A stretch of DNA of 64,000 nucleotides from Nocardia vinacea NBRC 16497 (GCF_000308835.1 NZ_BAGN01000428.1:1-64000); one strand, 5' to 3'; numbered from the stretch's first letter, positions 47,228 to 55,891 are shown. Program-made: numbers and translations. The notes: generated by a model not told the origin, from the letters alone.

Positions 47228-47530
47228 GTGTTCGTGGCCAAGCGTTATCCCGAAGAGTTCCGTCGTAAGGTGCTCGACCTGGTGGCGGCCGGTCGACCGA
47301 TCGCTCAGGTCGCCGCGGATCTGGGTGTCAGCGGTCAGACGATCTACACCTGGCGCCGGCAAGAGGAGATCGACACCGGCCGAGCGCCTGGGATGAACCG
47401 CGGCGAACAGGCTGAGTTGGCCGCGGCGAAGCGGCGGATCCGGGAGCTCGAACAAGAGGTCGCGATCCTCAAACGCGCTCGTGAGCTGCTGCGGGAGGAG
47501 CCCAACCCAAAAGGCGATACGCGGCCATAG
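47228..47530 (+). CDS. IS3-family transposase OrfA
   Basis: A 100-residue helix-turn-helix protein (KRYPEEFRRKVLDLVAAGRP; VAADLGVSGQTIYTWRRQEE) with a leucine-zipper helix (KRRIRELEQEVAILKRAREL). The start is GTG 47228 or, better spaced from AAGGAG, GTG 47234. It binds the IS ends. Near its 3' end CCCAAAAGG (47506-47514) precedes the stop and is a plausible -1 frameshift site giving an OrfAB fusion. Confidence 0.9.
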   Translation: MFVAKRYPEEFRRKVLDLVAAGRPIAQVAADLGVSGQTIYTWRRQEEIDTGRAPGMNRGEQAELAAAKRRIRELEQEVAILKRARELLREEPNPKGDTRP

Positions 47531-47535
47531 CCACC

Positions 47536-48384
47536 ATGGCCGCTGAAGGGCTCCCGGTGCAGCGGGCCTGTCGGCTACTCGGAGTCGCCGAATCTCGGTA
47601 CTACGAATGGAAGAACCGTTCGCCGTCGCAGCGGGAATTGCGGCACGCGTTTCTGCTCGAACAGATTCGCGCCATCCATGCCGCCTCCCGCGGCACCTAC
47701 GGCGCGCTGCGGGTGCACGCCGAGCTGACCCTCGGCCGCGGGATCGCGGTCGGCCATGGCCAAATCGAGCTGCTGATGGCCCGCGCCGGGATCAAGGGGC
47801 TCCCCGGTAACCGGCGCCCTCGCCCGAAACACCAGACCCCGACTGCCGGTGACCTCATCGGTCGTAAGTTCGCCCAGACCGAACCAAATCGCTTGTGGGT
47901 CACCGACATAACCGAACATCACACCCGCGAGGGAAAGGTGTTCTGCGCGGTCGTGCTCGATGTCTACTCCCGCCGGGTCGTGGGCTGGTCGATCGATTCG
48001 ACTCAGACGTCGGCGCTGGTCACCAACGCGCTCGGGATGGCGATCGCCAACCGGTCACCGCAGCCGGGCACGATCATCCACTCCGATCACGCTGAGCAGT
48101 TCACCTCATGGGCCTTCACCGAACGGGCGCGCAAGTCCGGGCTGGTGCCATCAATGGGATCCATCGGCGACTGCTACGACAATGCTGTCATCGAATCCTT
48201 TTGGGGCAGAATGCAAACCGAGTTGCTGAACCGGCAGCGGTGGAAAACTCGAATTGAGCTGGCCAACGCGATCTTCGAATACCTCGAGATTTTCCACAAC
48301 CGCCAGCGCCGCCACTCGTCCCTGGGCATGCGCACCCCGATCGAGTACGAGATGATGCAACCGTCAATCCAACCCGTGGCCTAG
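47536..48384 (+). CDS. IS3-family transposase OrfB (DDE integrase)
   Basis: A 282-residue rve-type integrase. The DDE residues are in LWVTDITEH, IIHSDHAEQF and DNAVIESFWGRMQTELL, so the catalytic site is complete, although the usual DHGTQF/DHGSQF is DHAEQF. The frame is open upstream of ATG 47536 (RRYAAIATMAAEGLP), consistent with translation as an OrfAB fusion by -1 frameshift. Confidence 0.92.
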   Translation: MAAEGLPVQRACRLLGVAESRYYEWKNRSPSQRELRHAFLLEQIRAIHAASRGTYGALRVHAELTLGRGIAVGHGQIELLMARAGIKGLPGNRRPRPKHQTPTAGDLIGRKFAQTEPNRLWVTDITEHHTREGKVFCAVVLDVYSRRVVGWSIDSTQTSALVTNALGMAIANRSPQPGTIIHSDHAEQFTSWAFTERARKSGLVPSMGSIGDCYDNAVIESFWGRMQTELLNRQRWKTRIELANAIFEYLEIFHNRQRRHSSLGMRTPIEYEMMQPSIQPVA

Positions 48385-48464
48385 AGTCCAGCATCCCGAC
48401 TCCGCGAAAACCGGGGTACATCAGAGTCCCCGGACTAACCGGGCGGATTCACAGTCGGTCTCGT

Positions 48465-49115
48465 TTACAGTTGGGCTCGGAGCGCATTTTGCATTTGACT
48501 GACCAACTCTTCACGGAAGCCATCGATGTCACCCTCCAAAACAAGCGCAGCTAGTCTCTCGTGCTCAACGGCAATGTCATGCAGGTTGCTGTAAGTACGA
48601 TGGTCGACTGCGAGGTAGAGACGCAGCTTGGTCTCCCAACCATTCCAAAGACTTCGCAGAGCGGCGTTGCCCGAAGAGTCGTAGAAGAGCCGGTGGAAGC
48701 GAAGATGAGCGTCAATGCTGGCCGGGATATCGTTCGTGTCCGTGGCGCGGTGGAGTTCCTCGATGGTTTGCATTAGCCGAGGCCGCTCAGGACCACACAG
48801 CTTTTCGGCCGAGAGCTCAGCAGCGTACGGCTCGACAAGTACCCGGATCGATGCGATCTCGGCGACGTCGCGTGCAGTCACCTCCACAACGAACGCCCCC
48901 CGGAAGGGGATCTTCACGACCAGCCCCTCCTCCTCGAGCCTGGTCAGCGCCTCGCGTAGTGGGGACCGACTGATCCCGAGATCTTCAGCAATGTGCGTCT
49001 CGCGCAGTTGTCCGCCTTGAGGCACAGTTCCGTCAAGGATGGCGGTACGCAGCAAGCGGTAGACGCCGTCCGGCGTCGTGGTCCGCTGCTCTTGCCACTT
49101 GAACTTGCGGTCCAT
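48465..49115 (-). CDS. GntR-family regulator, FCD type (GntR-1)
   Basis: A 216-residue protein. The winged helix spans residues about 15-80 (HIAEDLGISRSPLREALTRL, EEEGLVVKIPFRGAFVV). The FCD ligand domain follows (RVLVEPYAAELSAEK; IDAHLRFHRLFYDSSGN; VEHERLAALVLEGD). ATG 49115 has AGAGAGGG upstream. A 13-bp site 14 bp before the start recurs twice before the HAD gene, so this protein probably controls itself and that operon. Confidence 0.9.
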   Translation of the reverse strand: MDRKFKWQEQRTTTPDGVYRLLRTAILDGTVPQGGQLRETHIAEDLGISRSPLREALTRLEEEGLVVKIPFRGAFVVEVTARDVAEIASIRVLVEPYAAELSAEKLCGPERPRLMQTIEELHRATDTNDIPASIDAHLRFHRLFYDSSGNAALRSLWNGWETKLRLYLAVDHRTYSNLHDIAVEHERLAALVLEGDIDGFREELVSQMQNALRAQL

Positions 49116-49129
49116 CGGGCCCTCTCTTT

Positions 49130-49147
49130 GTCGATTGTCGACTATAC
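49130..49147. promoter_or_regulatory. GTCGATTGTCGAC operator before GntR-1
   Basis: GTCGATTGTCGAC followed by TATAC. The same 13-mer occurs twice upstream of the HAD gene (55855-55867 and 55874-55886), the second copy followed by AATAC. It is the only exact shared motif of this kind I found among these promoters. Confidence 0.7.
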
Positions 49148-49287
49148 AGGCCCCCGACGTCGTGGGACCTGTGTCGTGCGCCGCTGTCGGGCATTGCAGT
49201 GCATGCTGCCCCCGCAACTCCTCGCCCAAAGCGACATCGTGAGTGCAGCGTTTGAGCTGTCCTCCTCGCCCTCCGCATACCGTTAGG

Positions 49288-49398
49288 GCCCAGTCGTCGG
49301 CCAGAACTTGCCGGTGCGACCCACGCCGGCTTGGACCTCGTCGAGGACATGTACGAGGCCGTGCCGGTCTGCCCATTCCCGCAGTCCTCGGAGGAAAG
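49288..49398 (-). pseudogene. Internal fragment of a class III (GabT-like) aminotransferase
   Basis: The minus strand reads AFLRGLREWADRHGLVHVLD, then EVQAGVGRTGKFW. It matches AFLQGLRERADQHGVVLIVD EVQAGVGRTGKFW in the intact aminotransferase at 60377-61630. Only about 37 codons remain. It lies next to a DAO oxidase as the intact gene does. Confidence 0.85.
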
Positions 49399-49457
49399 CA
49401 CAGGCGTATTGCAACACTGTGCGATGCCAGACCCGTACTACTCACTGACAGAGTGGT

Positions 49458-50591
49458 CTAGCCCGTCTTGAACCGTTGAGGGCGTACGAATTCTAGGCCT
49501 TCGAATGACTGTTTGCCGAGCGCTTCGTACGCGGCAATGTGGCCGTACCCGGTGGCATTTTTGAATCCGCCGCCGGAGAAGCCGGTGGCGCAGTAGATCC
49601 TGCTTGACTCGCTGAATCGGCCCACCAGCGGGTTCCGGTCCTCGGTGTAGAGGTCCGGGAAGGCGTCTGAGCGGACGATCGTCGGGATGAGTCCGGGGAA
49701 GAATTCCGAGACTGTTTCGGTGGTCTCGGTGATTTCGGCTGTGGTGAGTTCCCTGGGGACGCCGCCGGGGTCGGGCGTTGCTGTCCCCCGGCCGTCAAGA
49801 GTGGCTTTGACTGTGACCCCGTCGACGGCGGGGGCCCCATACATTGAGCGGTCCTCATAGAGCCGGCTGAAAACGGGAAAACGATCCGGTGTGAACTCGG
49901 CTGCGTCGCGGGCGACGAACCAGGTCAGGAAGACCCGTTTGGTTTCCGTGGCAGCCGCGAGATGGTCGGGCATGAGGCGTTGGGACCATCCGCCGCAGGA
50001 GACGATGACGTTCTCGAAGGTCCAGGATTTCTCACCCGAAGTCACAACCACCCCGTGTGTGTTTTCTTGGATGGCGTCGATGGGGGTGTGGGTCTGGACT
50101 TGCGCGCCGTTGGCCTGGGCTGCGGTAACGGCGGCGGTGACGGCACGATCGGTGCGTAGAGCCCCGGCGTTGGGGTCGTAGACGGCGATGTCGTCAGTCC
50201 GGAGGTTGTGTTGCGGGTAGCGTTCGGCCATTTCCCCGCGGGTGAGGATTTCGTGAGCGGCCCCGTTGGTTCTGGTGGTCTCGAGGAGGCTGCGGATGTA
50301 GGACCCGTCGGCGGTTCCGATGGAGAGTCCGCCGCAGCGGGTCAGGATGTCCTGTGCGGTATCCGCTTCCAGTTCGCCCCAGAGATCCCGTGAGCGTTCC
50401 AGAATGGCGTAGTAGCTGGGGTTGCCGCGGTAGACCATGCGGAACAGACGGGTGTCCCCACCCACGGCGCTGCGTCCGTGGGCGGGCGAATGTGCCTCGA
50501 ATCCGACGACGGAGTCGGTCAGGCGCGAGGCCTGCCACAGTGCCATGCTGCCGATGCTGCCCAGGCCAATGACAGCGAGTTTTCCATCCAT
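49458..50591 (-). CDS. FAD-dependent amine oxidase, DAO family (copy 1)
   Basis: The 377-residue protein resembles sarcosine oxidase/N-methyltryptophan oxidase. FAD motif LAVIGLGSIGSMALWQAS is near residue 5, then RSAVGGDTRLFRMVYRG, and the C-terminal CATGFSGGGFKNATGYG closes the FAD site. It oxidises a secondary or primary amine to an imine, giving H2O2. It is a close paralogue of the oxidase at 61755-62951, with the same MDG(K/Q)LAVIGLGSIGSM start. Flanked by fragments of the same partner genes. Confidence 0.9.
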   Translation of the reverse strand: MDGKLAVIGLGSIGSMALWQASRLTDSVVGFEAHSPAHGRSAVGGDTRLFRMVYRGNPSYYAILERSRDLWGELEADTAQDILTRCGGLSIGTADGSYIRSLLETTRTNGAAHEILTRGEMAERYPQHNLRTDDIAVYDPNAGALRTDRAVTAAVTAAQANGAQVQTHTPIDAIQENTHGVVVTSGEKSWTFENVIVSCGGWSQRLMPDHLAAATETKRVFLTWFVARDAAEFTPDRFPVFSRLYEDRSMYGAPAVDGVTVKATLDGRGTATPDPGGVPRELTTAEITETTETVSEFFPGLIPTIVRSDAFPDLYTEDRNPLVGRFSESSRIYCATGFSGGGFKNATGYGHIAAYEALGKQSFEGLEFVRPQRFKTG

Positions 50592-50594
50592 GTT

Positions 50595-50627
50595 CTACAG
50601 CACCTTTTCCAGGAACGACTGGGCATC
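50595..50627 (-). pseudogene. C-terminal tip of an amino-acid ABC ATPase
   Basis: The minus strand reads DAQSFLEKVL followed by TAG, four bases before the oxidase start. The intact ATPase at 62956 ends TQAFLEKVL and also lies four bases before its oxidase. Only about 10 codons remain. Confidence 0.7.
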
Positions 50628-50628
50628 A

Positions 50629-50760
50629 ATGTCCTGATGGCGGCCATCACGGCAGCATTGGTCGGTTTGCCCCAGGCCGCCTACAAGGCGGAAATCATCC
50701 GAGGCGGCTTCTCTGCGGTCGGCAAGAAGGATCGTGAGCAACAGGCCGCGAAGGATCGAC
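50629..50760 (+). pseudogene. Fragment of an amino-acid ABC permease, inverted
   Basis: The plus strand reads LMAAITAALVGLPQAAYKAE, then IIRGGFSAVGKKDREQQAA, matching the EAA-loop region of His/Glu-type permeases (AYxAEIxRGG). It faces opposite to the neighbouring genes and to the permease at 63720. About 44 codons remain. Confidence 0.7.
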
Positions 50761-51074
50761 TCGTGCATGAAATACTTCGCTGCCGCATCCCCACATGAAA
50801 TTCGGATTGGTCGCAACGGAAAGCGGAGGCCCAGGCCAAGCGGGCAAAAGGCGCCCCATGCCACGTATTCAAAGATGCTTCTAGACTGCAGCCCAGGCTC
50901 GAGTGCAGGATCCAATTCACTCATTTTAGCGTCATTTCTATCGGTAACTGTCGGCAGCACGGGTCTACTCCCTCAGCCGATCTCGGCATCACTGATGGCG
51001 CCTGTTTCGAGCCCAAGCGGGTCCGGGCGCACCTCGAGCGCATCGCGCAGCTGCGGGAAGCCTGGTTCGTTGCA
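50761..51074. other. Region of unrecognised debris
   Basis: No intact gene. A plus-strand stretch at about 50970-51060 (LGITDGACFEPKRVRAHLER, IAQLREAWF) looks protein-like but has no start, and I do not recognise its family. Confidence 0.35.
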
Positions 51075-52481
51075 CTATTCGTGAAGTCCAGCGAGTCTGC
51101 TGCCGAATCTGGCCAAGAGCGACGTCTTGTGGGAATCTCTGCGCTCTTCCCATTGATCAGCAAGACCAAAAAGCCGGTACATTGCGTGAACACCTAGCCA
51201 GCGGATGGGCTCCGGTTCCCATTTCCGTGCGCGGTAGCCGACCCAGGGAAGTGTCGTCCTTTCTGTCTCTTGTTCGAAAGCCAGCTCCGCCAGAGTGCGC
51301 CCGCCGACGTAGGCTGCCGTCACGCCGTGTCCTGCGTAGCCGGCAGAAGATCCAATCCCGGACGCTGGATCCCAATGCACCCCGCCGTTCCAGTCACGGG
51401 TAACCCCGAGGACTCCAGACCAGGCGTGGTCCACTTCGAAATCGATACCGGGGAAGAACGAGCCGAGCTTTGCAGAGAGCAGGTCAATGATGGACTGGGC
51501 AGTGGAACCGGTGTCGCCCGTGCCGGACGCGTAGCGGTAGGGCGCGCCCCGCCCGCCGATCGCGATACGGCCGTCCGATGTTCGCTGGGCGTAGATGAAA
51601 GTGTGTGCTGAGTCGCTGAGACACTGCAGGCCGTTCCAGCCGATCTGCTGCCACGCGTCCTTCGATAGCGGCTGGGTCACGATCATCGAGGAATTGATCG
51701 GTATCAGAGTCCTGCGACCAAGCAGCTGACCCGAATATCCTTCGGTGCAGATGAACGTTTTAGCCGCGGCCACCCGCCCGCCGACCAGGCTGAGCGTCGT
51801 CCCATCGATGCTGTGGACCCGGCTGCCTTCGTAGATGCCGACACCCATGTCTGTGAGCGTGTCAGCAAGGCCATAGACAAGTTTCGCCGGGTGGAGCCGC
51901 GCGCAATGCTTGTAATAGAGACCGCCATGGACGGTGGCTATGTTGATTCTGCTTTGAAACTCGTCCCGGGCGAGCAGTTGCACCTCGTCCGCGGTCAACC
52001 CATATTTCAAATCGGCTTCACGTCGGGTTACCAGCCTGCCGAGCCCCGCCCGGGTGTGGGCTGCCGTAAGGGTGCCACCTTTGTGCTGATCCGCGTTGAT
52101 GCCCTCGGCTCGAAGGATATCCAGCACCGAGTCGACGCCGGCGATGAACTCCTGCTGCAGTGCACGGCTCGCTTCCTCGCCGCCCCCGGATATGCGAGCA
52201 AAAGTGGCTCGATTTCCTGGAATGAGCGCCGACAGCCAGCCGCCGTTGCGTCCGGACGCGCCATAGCCGATCTGTTCTGCCTCGAATACCGCGACCGAGA
52301 GTGAGGGTTCTATTTTCTTGGCGAAGTACGCGGCCCAAAGGCCTGTGTAGCCACCACCTATGATTGCCAGGTCCACGGAATCCTGGTCCGTGAAACGAGG
52401 GTAGGCGGGCCTCTTGTCCGCGAGTCCGGCCATCCAGTAGCCGAGTTCTCCGTTTCGGAGTGTTGCCGCAAGCGCTTTCAT
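51075..52481 (-). CDS. FAD-dependent amine oxidoreductase, DAO family (PuuB-like)
   Basis: The 468-residue protein is longer than the sarcosine-oxidase type. An N-terminal extension (GYWMAGLADKRPAYP) precedes FAD motif LAIIGGGYTGLWAAYFAKK (about residues 38-56), then GYGASGRNGGWLSA. C-terminal HGVTAAYVGGRTLAELA completes the fold. It resembles gamma-glutamylputrescine oxidase and related amine oxidases. ATG 52481 is preceded by AGAGAGGA. Last gene of the SDR-DAO end of the leftward cluster. Confidence 0.87.
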   Translation of the reverse strand: MKALAATLRNGELGYWMAGLADKRPAYPRFTDQDSVDLAIIGGGYTGLWAAYFAKKIEPSLSVAVFEAEQIGYGASGRNGGWLSALIPGNRATFARISGGGEEASRALQQEFIAGVDSVLDILRAEGINADQHKGGTLTAAHTRAGLGRLVTRREADLKYGLTADEVQLLARDEFQSRINIATVHGGLYYKHCARLHPAKLVYGLADTLTDMGVGIYEGSRVHSIDGTTLSLVGGRVAAAKTFICTEGYSGQLLGRRTLIPINSSMIVTQPLSKDAWQQIGWNGLQCLSDSAHTFIYAQRTSDGRIAIGGRGAPYRYASGTGDTGSTAQSIIDLLSAKLGSFFPGIDFEVDHAWSGVLGVTRDWNGGVHWDPASGIGSSAGYAGHGVTAAYVGGRTLAELAFEQETERTTLPWVGYRARKWEPEPIRWLGVHAMYRLFGLADQWEERRDSHKTSLLARFGSRLAGLHE

Positions 52482-52585
52482 CTTGTCCTCTCTGCGTGGG
52501 CACCGTTGAACTAATAGCCGGACGGGGCCACCGCCCAGAGAGCCTCGGCACAGTACCGGCTGTCCTCCGCTGGACGGCGTGGTGT

Positions 52586-53320
52586 TCAGAAGGCGGTGTA
52601 CCCGCCGTCGACAGGGAGGACCGCGCCGGTGATATAGGACGATTCCGACGATGCCAGGAAAAGTACGGCGTCGGCGATCTCTTCGGGGGTGGCGAGGCGT
52701 TGGAGCGGTATCTGGGCCTCGCGCCGGCGGCGCTGGGCCTCGGGGTCAGGGCTGCGCTGGAACGATGCTTGGATGACCGGGGTTGCGGTCAGCCCTGGAG
52801 CGACGACGTTGACGCGGATGTTGCGTGAGGCCCATTCGATCGCGGCGCCCTTGGCGAGCATGATGAGACCTCCTTTGGCCGCGGAGTAAAGGACTTCATC
52901 GGACTTGCCAACCATGCCGAGCCGGGAACCGACGCAGACAAACGAACCTCCTGCGGCGGGCATCAGCGGTGCGAAGTGCTTCATCACCAAGAAGGCGCTG
53001 AGCAGGTTGCTGTGGAGCACATCCTTCGCATCGTCGTAGGCCATGTCCGTGAGCGGGCCACTGACCTGCAGACCGTGGTTGAGGACAACGGCGTCGATGG
53101 CGCCGAACGCCTCGGCGGCCTGGCGGGCCAGGCCCTCGACGAACGCCTCGTCGTTGAGGTCTCCGGGGACGTACAGGTCTTCAGGCTGGGTACTGTCGAT
53201 TCGTTCCTTGCGCCCGGTGAGTAGCAGTCGCGCGCCTTCGCGGCGGAAGTGGGAACTCACGGCCTCCCCGATTCCGCTGCTGGCGCCGGTGACCAGGGCC
53301 GTGGCCTTGTCAAGTCTCAT
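52586..53320 (-). CDS. Short-chain dehydrogenase/reductase
   Basis: The 244-residue SDR has VTGASSGIGEAVSSHF, NHG in VVLNHGLQ, catalytic Ser in VCVGSRLGM, YSAAKGG and the C-terminal TGAVLPVDGGYTAF. ATG 53320 is used here; GTG 53329 three codons upstream is equally possible and better spaced from GAAAGGG. It lies between the DSD1-type enzyme and the PuuB-like oxidase and is probably cotranscribed. Confidence 0.9.
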   Translation of the reverse strand: MRLDKATALVTGASSGIGEAVSSHFRREGARLLLTGRKERIDSTQPEDLYVPGDLNDEAFVEGLARQAAEAFGAIDAVVLNHGLQVSGPLTDMAYDDAKDVLHSNLLSAFLVMKHFAPLMPAAGGSFVCVGSRLGMVGKSDEVLYSAAKGGLIMLAKGAAIEWASRNIRVNVVAPGLTATPVIQASFQRSPDPEAQRRRREAQIPLQRLATPEEIADAVLFLASSESSYITGAVLPVDGGYTAF

Positions 53321-53388
53321 GTCAGACACCCTTTCGTGAGATATGTTGCTCGGGTTGTTTGCTCGGTCCAGGTTTCCTCCGGGACGGA

Positions 53389-54507
53389 TTAGCTGAGGAA
53401 TCCGCGGGCGTCGACCGGCCACCGCTCCAGCGACGTGCCCGTGCTGTCGGTGATGATCAATTCCTCGAAATTGAGGACGACCGGGCAGACGTGGTTTGGC
53501 ACTACCGGAAGCACGGTGCCGATGCCGGGGCGGAAATCGCCGGGGGGCAGCGGGAGAAATCCGTGGTATTCGTTGAGTTTGGCCAGGACGGCCGTCGTGC
53601 CGGGGACGGCACCGTAGCCGATCTCGAGGCTGCCTTCGCGGCCGAGGGCTTTGGTGCCCACATCGAGGATGCACTGTCCCTCGATCCAGTCGCTCACGAC
53701 CGTGCCAGCGACGAACAGAGCAATCTGATCCTCGGTGCAAGCGTCGAGCCGGGTGTTGTTCAAGTCGTTGAACACATACTCGCCGGGACGGATCTCGGTG
53801 ATCACGCTGCTGGTGCAGAACTCGACGGTGGGAGTGGAGCCCGCGCTTACCACCTCTGCGCTGATACCCACCGCGTTGAGGCTGCGCACTGCGGTGGTGA
53901 GCGCGACGTCCTGGTCCCGCGCGGCGCGCTTGCGAGCGTCCCGGCTGGAGCTGCCGTGACCTGGATACGTGAAGACGCCCACCGGCACCAGGCCGCGCTT
54001 GCGGGCGGTGACCGCGAGGTCTCCCGCGACTTCGGGCGGCGCACCGGAACGTCGTGCGCCACAGTCGATCTCGATCACGACCTGCAGCCGTTCCGCTTCG
54101 TCTCCCATCGCGTCGGCGATGGCATCGATCGCAGCGAAGTTGTCGACGCCGAGCCGCAGCCGGGTGGTCTCGGCGAGTCGGCGGATCCGCGGACCCTTAG
54201 TTCCGGCGGGCCAGATCGGGTAGGCGATGAATATGTCGTCGAACCCGGCTGCGGCGAAGACCTCAGCCTCACCCACGTTGCCTGCGGTGATTCCCACCGC
54301 TCCGGCCTCGACCTGGCGCCGACCGATTTCGACGCATTTGTGCGTCTTGACATGTGGCCTGACGTCCACGTTCAGCTGGGTGGCAAGGCCCTGCATACGG
54401 TCGATGTTGCCCTGCATCACGTCGACCAGCACAATCGGTGCGGGGGTGTCGACCCGCTCGACTAGAGCGTCGAGTGCTCGTTGGAGCCGGTTCACGCTGT
54501 TCCTCAT
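53389..54507 (-). CDS. PLP-dependent D-amino-acid enzyme (DSD1/D-threonine aldolase family)
   Basis: The 372-residue fold-type III PLP enzyme resembles D-threonine aldolase and D-serine dehydratase. The PLP lysine lies in VRPHVKTHKC (about residue 47). The metal-site domain at the C-terminus has GTVLPVVPNHVCPVVLN, giving the His and Cys ligands of this family. It acts on a D- or beta-hydroxy amino acid; the exact substrate is unknown. ATG 54507 gives MRNSVNRLQRALDAL. It neighbours RidA, which would clear enamine/imine products. Confidence 0.87.
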   Translation of the reverse strand: MRNSVNRLQRALDALVERVDTPAPIVLVDVMQGNIDRMQGLATQLNVDVRPHVKTHKCVEIGRRQVEAGAVGITAGNVGEAEVFAAAGFDDIFIAYPIWPAGTKGPRIRRLAETTRLRLGVDNFAAIDAIADAMGDEAERLQVVIEIDCGARRSGAPPEVAGDLAVTARKRGLVPVGVFTYPGHGSSSRDARKRAARDQDVALTTAVRSLNAVGISAEVVSAGSTPTVEFCTSSVITEIRPGEYVFNDLNNTRLDACTEDQIALFVAGTVVSDWIEGQCILDVGTKALGREGSLEIGYGAVPGTTAVLAKLNEYHGFLPLPPGDFRPGIGTVLPVVPNHVCPVVLNFEELIITDSTGTSLERWPVDARGFLS

Positions 54508-54608
54508 GAATCTGTCTGTGAGTGGTAAAAGAGTGCGTAGGCACTCCCTCGATTGCCGCAAGTTCGGGACCCGTACAGCGGGTCCCGCACAACGCCCCCG
54601 CGTGCCGC

Positions 54609-55094
54609 CTAAGCGGGCGTGCAGACCATCTGAATCTCTACAGGGGTGTTGAGCGGTAGCCCGGCGACTCCGATCGCGGTGCGGGCGTGCCGTCCGTTCT
54701 CGCCCAACACCTCGATGAGCAAATCACTGGCCGCGTTGGCGACCCGCGACTGCAGACCGAAGTCCGGCGTACTGGCCACGAAGACCAGCATCTGCACGAT
54801 CCGGACCCGGTCCAGATCTCCCACCGCCTCCGCCGCGGCGGCAAGGCAGTTGAGCGCGGCATGACGCGCGAGTTCCTGCGCAGTCTCCAGCTCCACGTCC
54901 CGGCCGACAACGCCCTGCCCCAGCAGCTCACCGTCCTTGAACGGCAGTTGGCCCGAGATATGGATGCTGGAGCCCACCGCCCGGTGATGCACGAAGTACG
55001 CGTTACCCTCGAGGACGGGAAGCTTCAAACCGAGGGTTCGGAGCCGGTCTGAAGCCGAGCCGCCCTTTACGGTTTGAGGTAGTGGCGGACTCAC
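54609..55094 (-). CDS. RidA-family enamine/imine deaminase
   Basis: The 161-residue YjgF/UK114 protein hydrolyses 2-aminoacrylate and similar reactive imines made by PLP and amine-oxidising enzymes. It has HISGQLPFKDGELLGQG and AALNCLAAAAEAVGDLDRV. The Arg of the family motif is probably that of GENGRHARTAIGV. It is in the longer subgroup with an N-terminal LRTLGLKLP segment. GTG 55094 start. Its place among oxidases and a PLP enzyme fits its role. Confidence 0.9.
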   Translation of the reverse strand: MSPPLPQTVKGGSASDRLRTLGLKLPVLEGNAYFVHHRAVGSSIHISGQLPFKDGELLGQGVVGRDVELETAQELARHAALNCLAAAAEAVGDLDRVRIVQMLVFVASTPDFGLQSRVANAASDLLIEVLGENGRHARTAIGVAGLPLNTPVEIQMVCTPA

Positions 55095-55139
55095 GCCCCC
55101 ACCGCCCTTGCGTGGATCACGATCATTGGTACTTATCCA

Positions 55140-55826
55140 CTAAGCGGTAGGACGTGGGAGCCCGAAGAGGACAGGGAGGTCGGCGATGTCGGTGATCCGT
55201 TCGTAGCCGAGCCAGTGCTCGTCGGCCTCGAAGCCCCTGTCCACGTACACCTTGTTCTTGATACCCATGATGGCCGCGGATCGGTGGTCGTACATCGGGC
55301 TCGCCGAGACGTGCACGATCTCCTCGGGTGCCGCGCCCAGCTTGTCGAACATGTACTCAAAGGCACGGAGCCGTGGCTTGTAGACGCCCATCTGCTCGGC
55401 AGTAATCACGACTTCGAACGGAGCCTGGAGGTTCTCCACCAGGTCCGTCGCATGCGCGTCGTCGCTGTTGGTGATGATGACCAGCGGGACTTCCTCGGCC
55501 AGGCGGTTCAGTGCCTCAGTGACACCGGGGTAGGGAACCCAGGTGGGGATGATCTCGTAGACCGCCCGTGCGTCGCGCGCACGGTACTCGATGCCGACCC
55601 TACGGGCGGCGCGTTCCATGGAGTTGGCGACGATCTGGTGGAATGGTTTGTAGTCGCCCATGCACTCGTCGATCCGGTACGCCTTGCAGGCCTGCAAGTA
55701 GTTATCGGCGATTTCGGCCGGCAGCCGGTCGCCCAAGATCTCACGGATCGCGTCATTGATCCGGAAGTGGATCAGCGTTCCGTTCATGTCGAACGTAACG
55801 AACTTCGGTTTGGTTTCGAATGCCAT
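55140..55826 (-). CDS. HAD-family hydrolase, type II 2-haloacid dehalogenase-like
   Basis: A 228-residue HAD protein. The nucleophile motif FDMNGTL is at residues 12-18, motif II is LVIITNSDDA, and the Lys lies in GVYKPRLRAFEYM. The usual motif III GxxxxDxxxA is changed to SASPMYDHRSAAIMG. The helical cap is of the type II dehalogenase class. It removes halide or phosphate from a small acid; with no halogen context, another hydrolysis is possible. ATG 55826 has GGAGGA. Two GntR-1-type operators lie just upstream. Confidence 0.88.
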   Translation of the reverse strand: MAFETKPKFVTFDMNGTLIHFRINDAIREILGDRLPAEIADNYLQACKAYRIDECMGDYKPFHQIVANSMERAARRVGIEYRARDARAVYEIIPTWVPYPGVTEALNRLAEEVPLVIITNSDDAHATDLVENLQAPFEVVITAEQMGVYKPRLRAFEYMFDKLGAAPEEIVHVSASPMYDHRSAAIMGIKNKVYVDRGFEADEHWLGYERITDIADLPVLFGLPRPTA

Positions 55827-55854
55827 GACTCCTCCATTACTTCGTCCGGCTGTC

Positions 55855-55891
55855 GTCGATTGTCGACGAGATCGTCGATTGTCGACAATAC
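55855..55891. promoter_or_regulatory. Tandem GTCGATTGTCGAC operators before the HAD gene
   Basis: Two exact copies of GTCGATTGTCGAC at 55855-55867 and 55874-55886, 19 bp apart, the second followed by AATAC. The single identical site before GntR-1 (49130) links this promoter to that regulator. Confidence 0.75.

Larger units (their letters stand above)
47164..48420. mobile_element. Intact IS3-family insertion sequence (1257 bp)
   Basis: Bounded by imperfect inverted repeats: the left end starts TGTACCCCGGATTTTCC and continues GGAGTCGG; the right end, reversed, starts TGTACCCCGGTTTTCGC and continues GGAGTCGG. It contains orfA and orfB in the usual arrangement, with a -1 frameshift configuration. 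No clear target duplication is visible (TGA at left, TCA at right). Confidence 0.88.
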
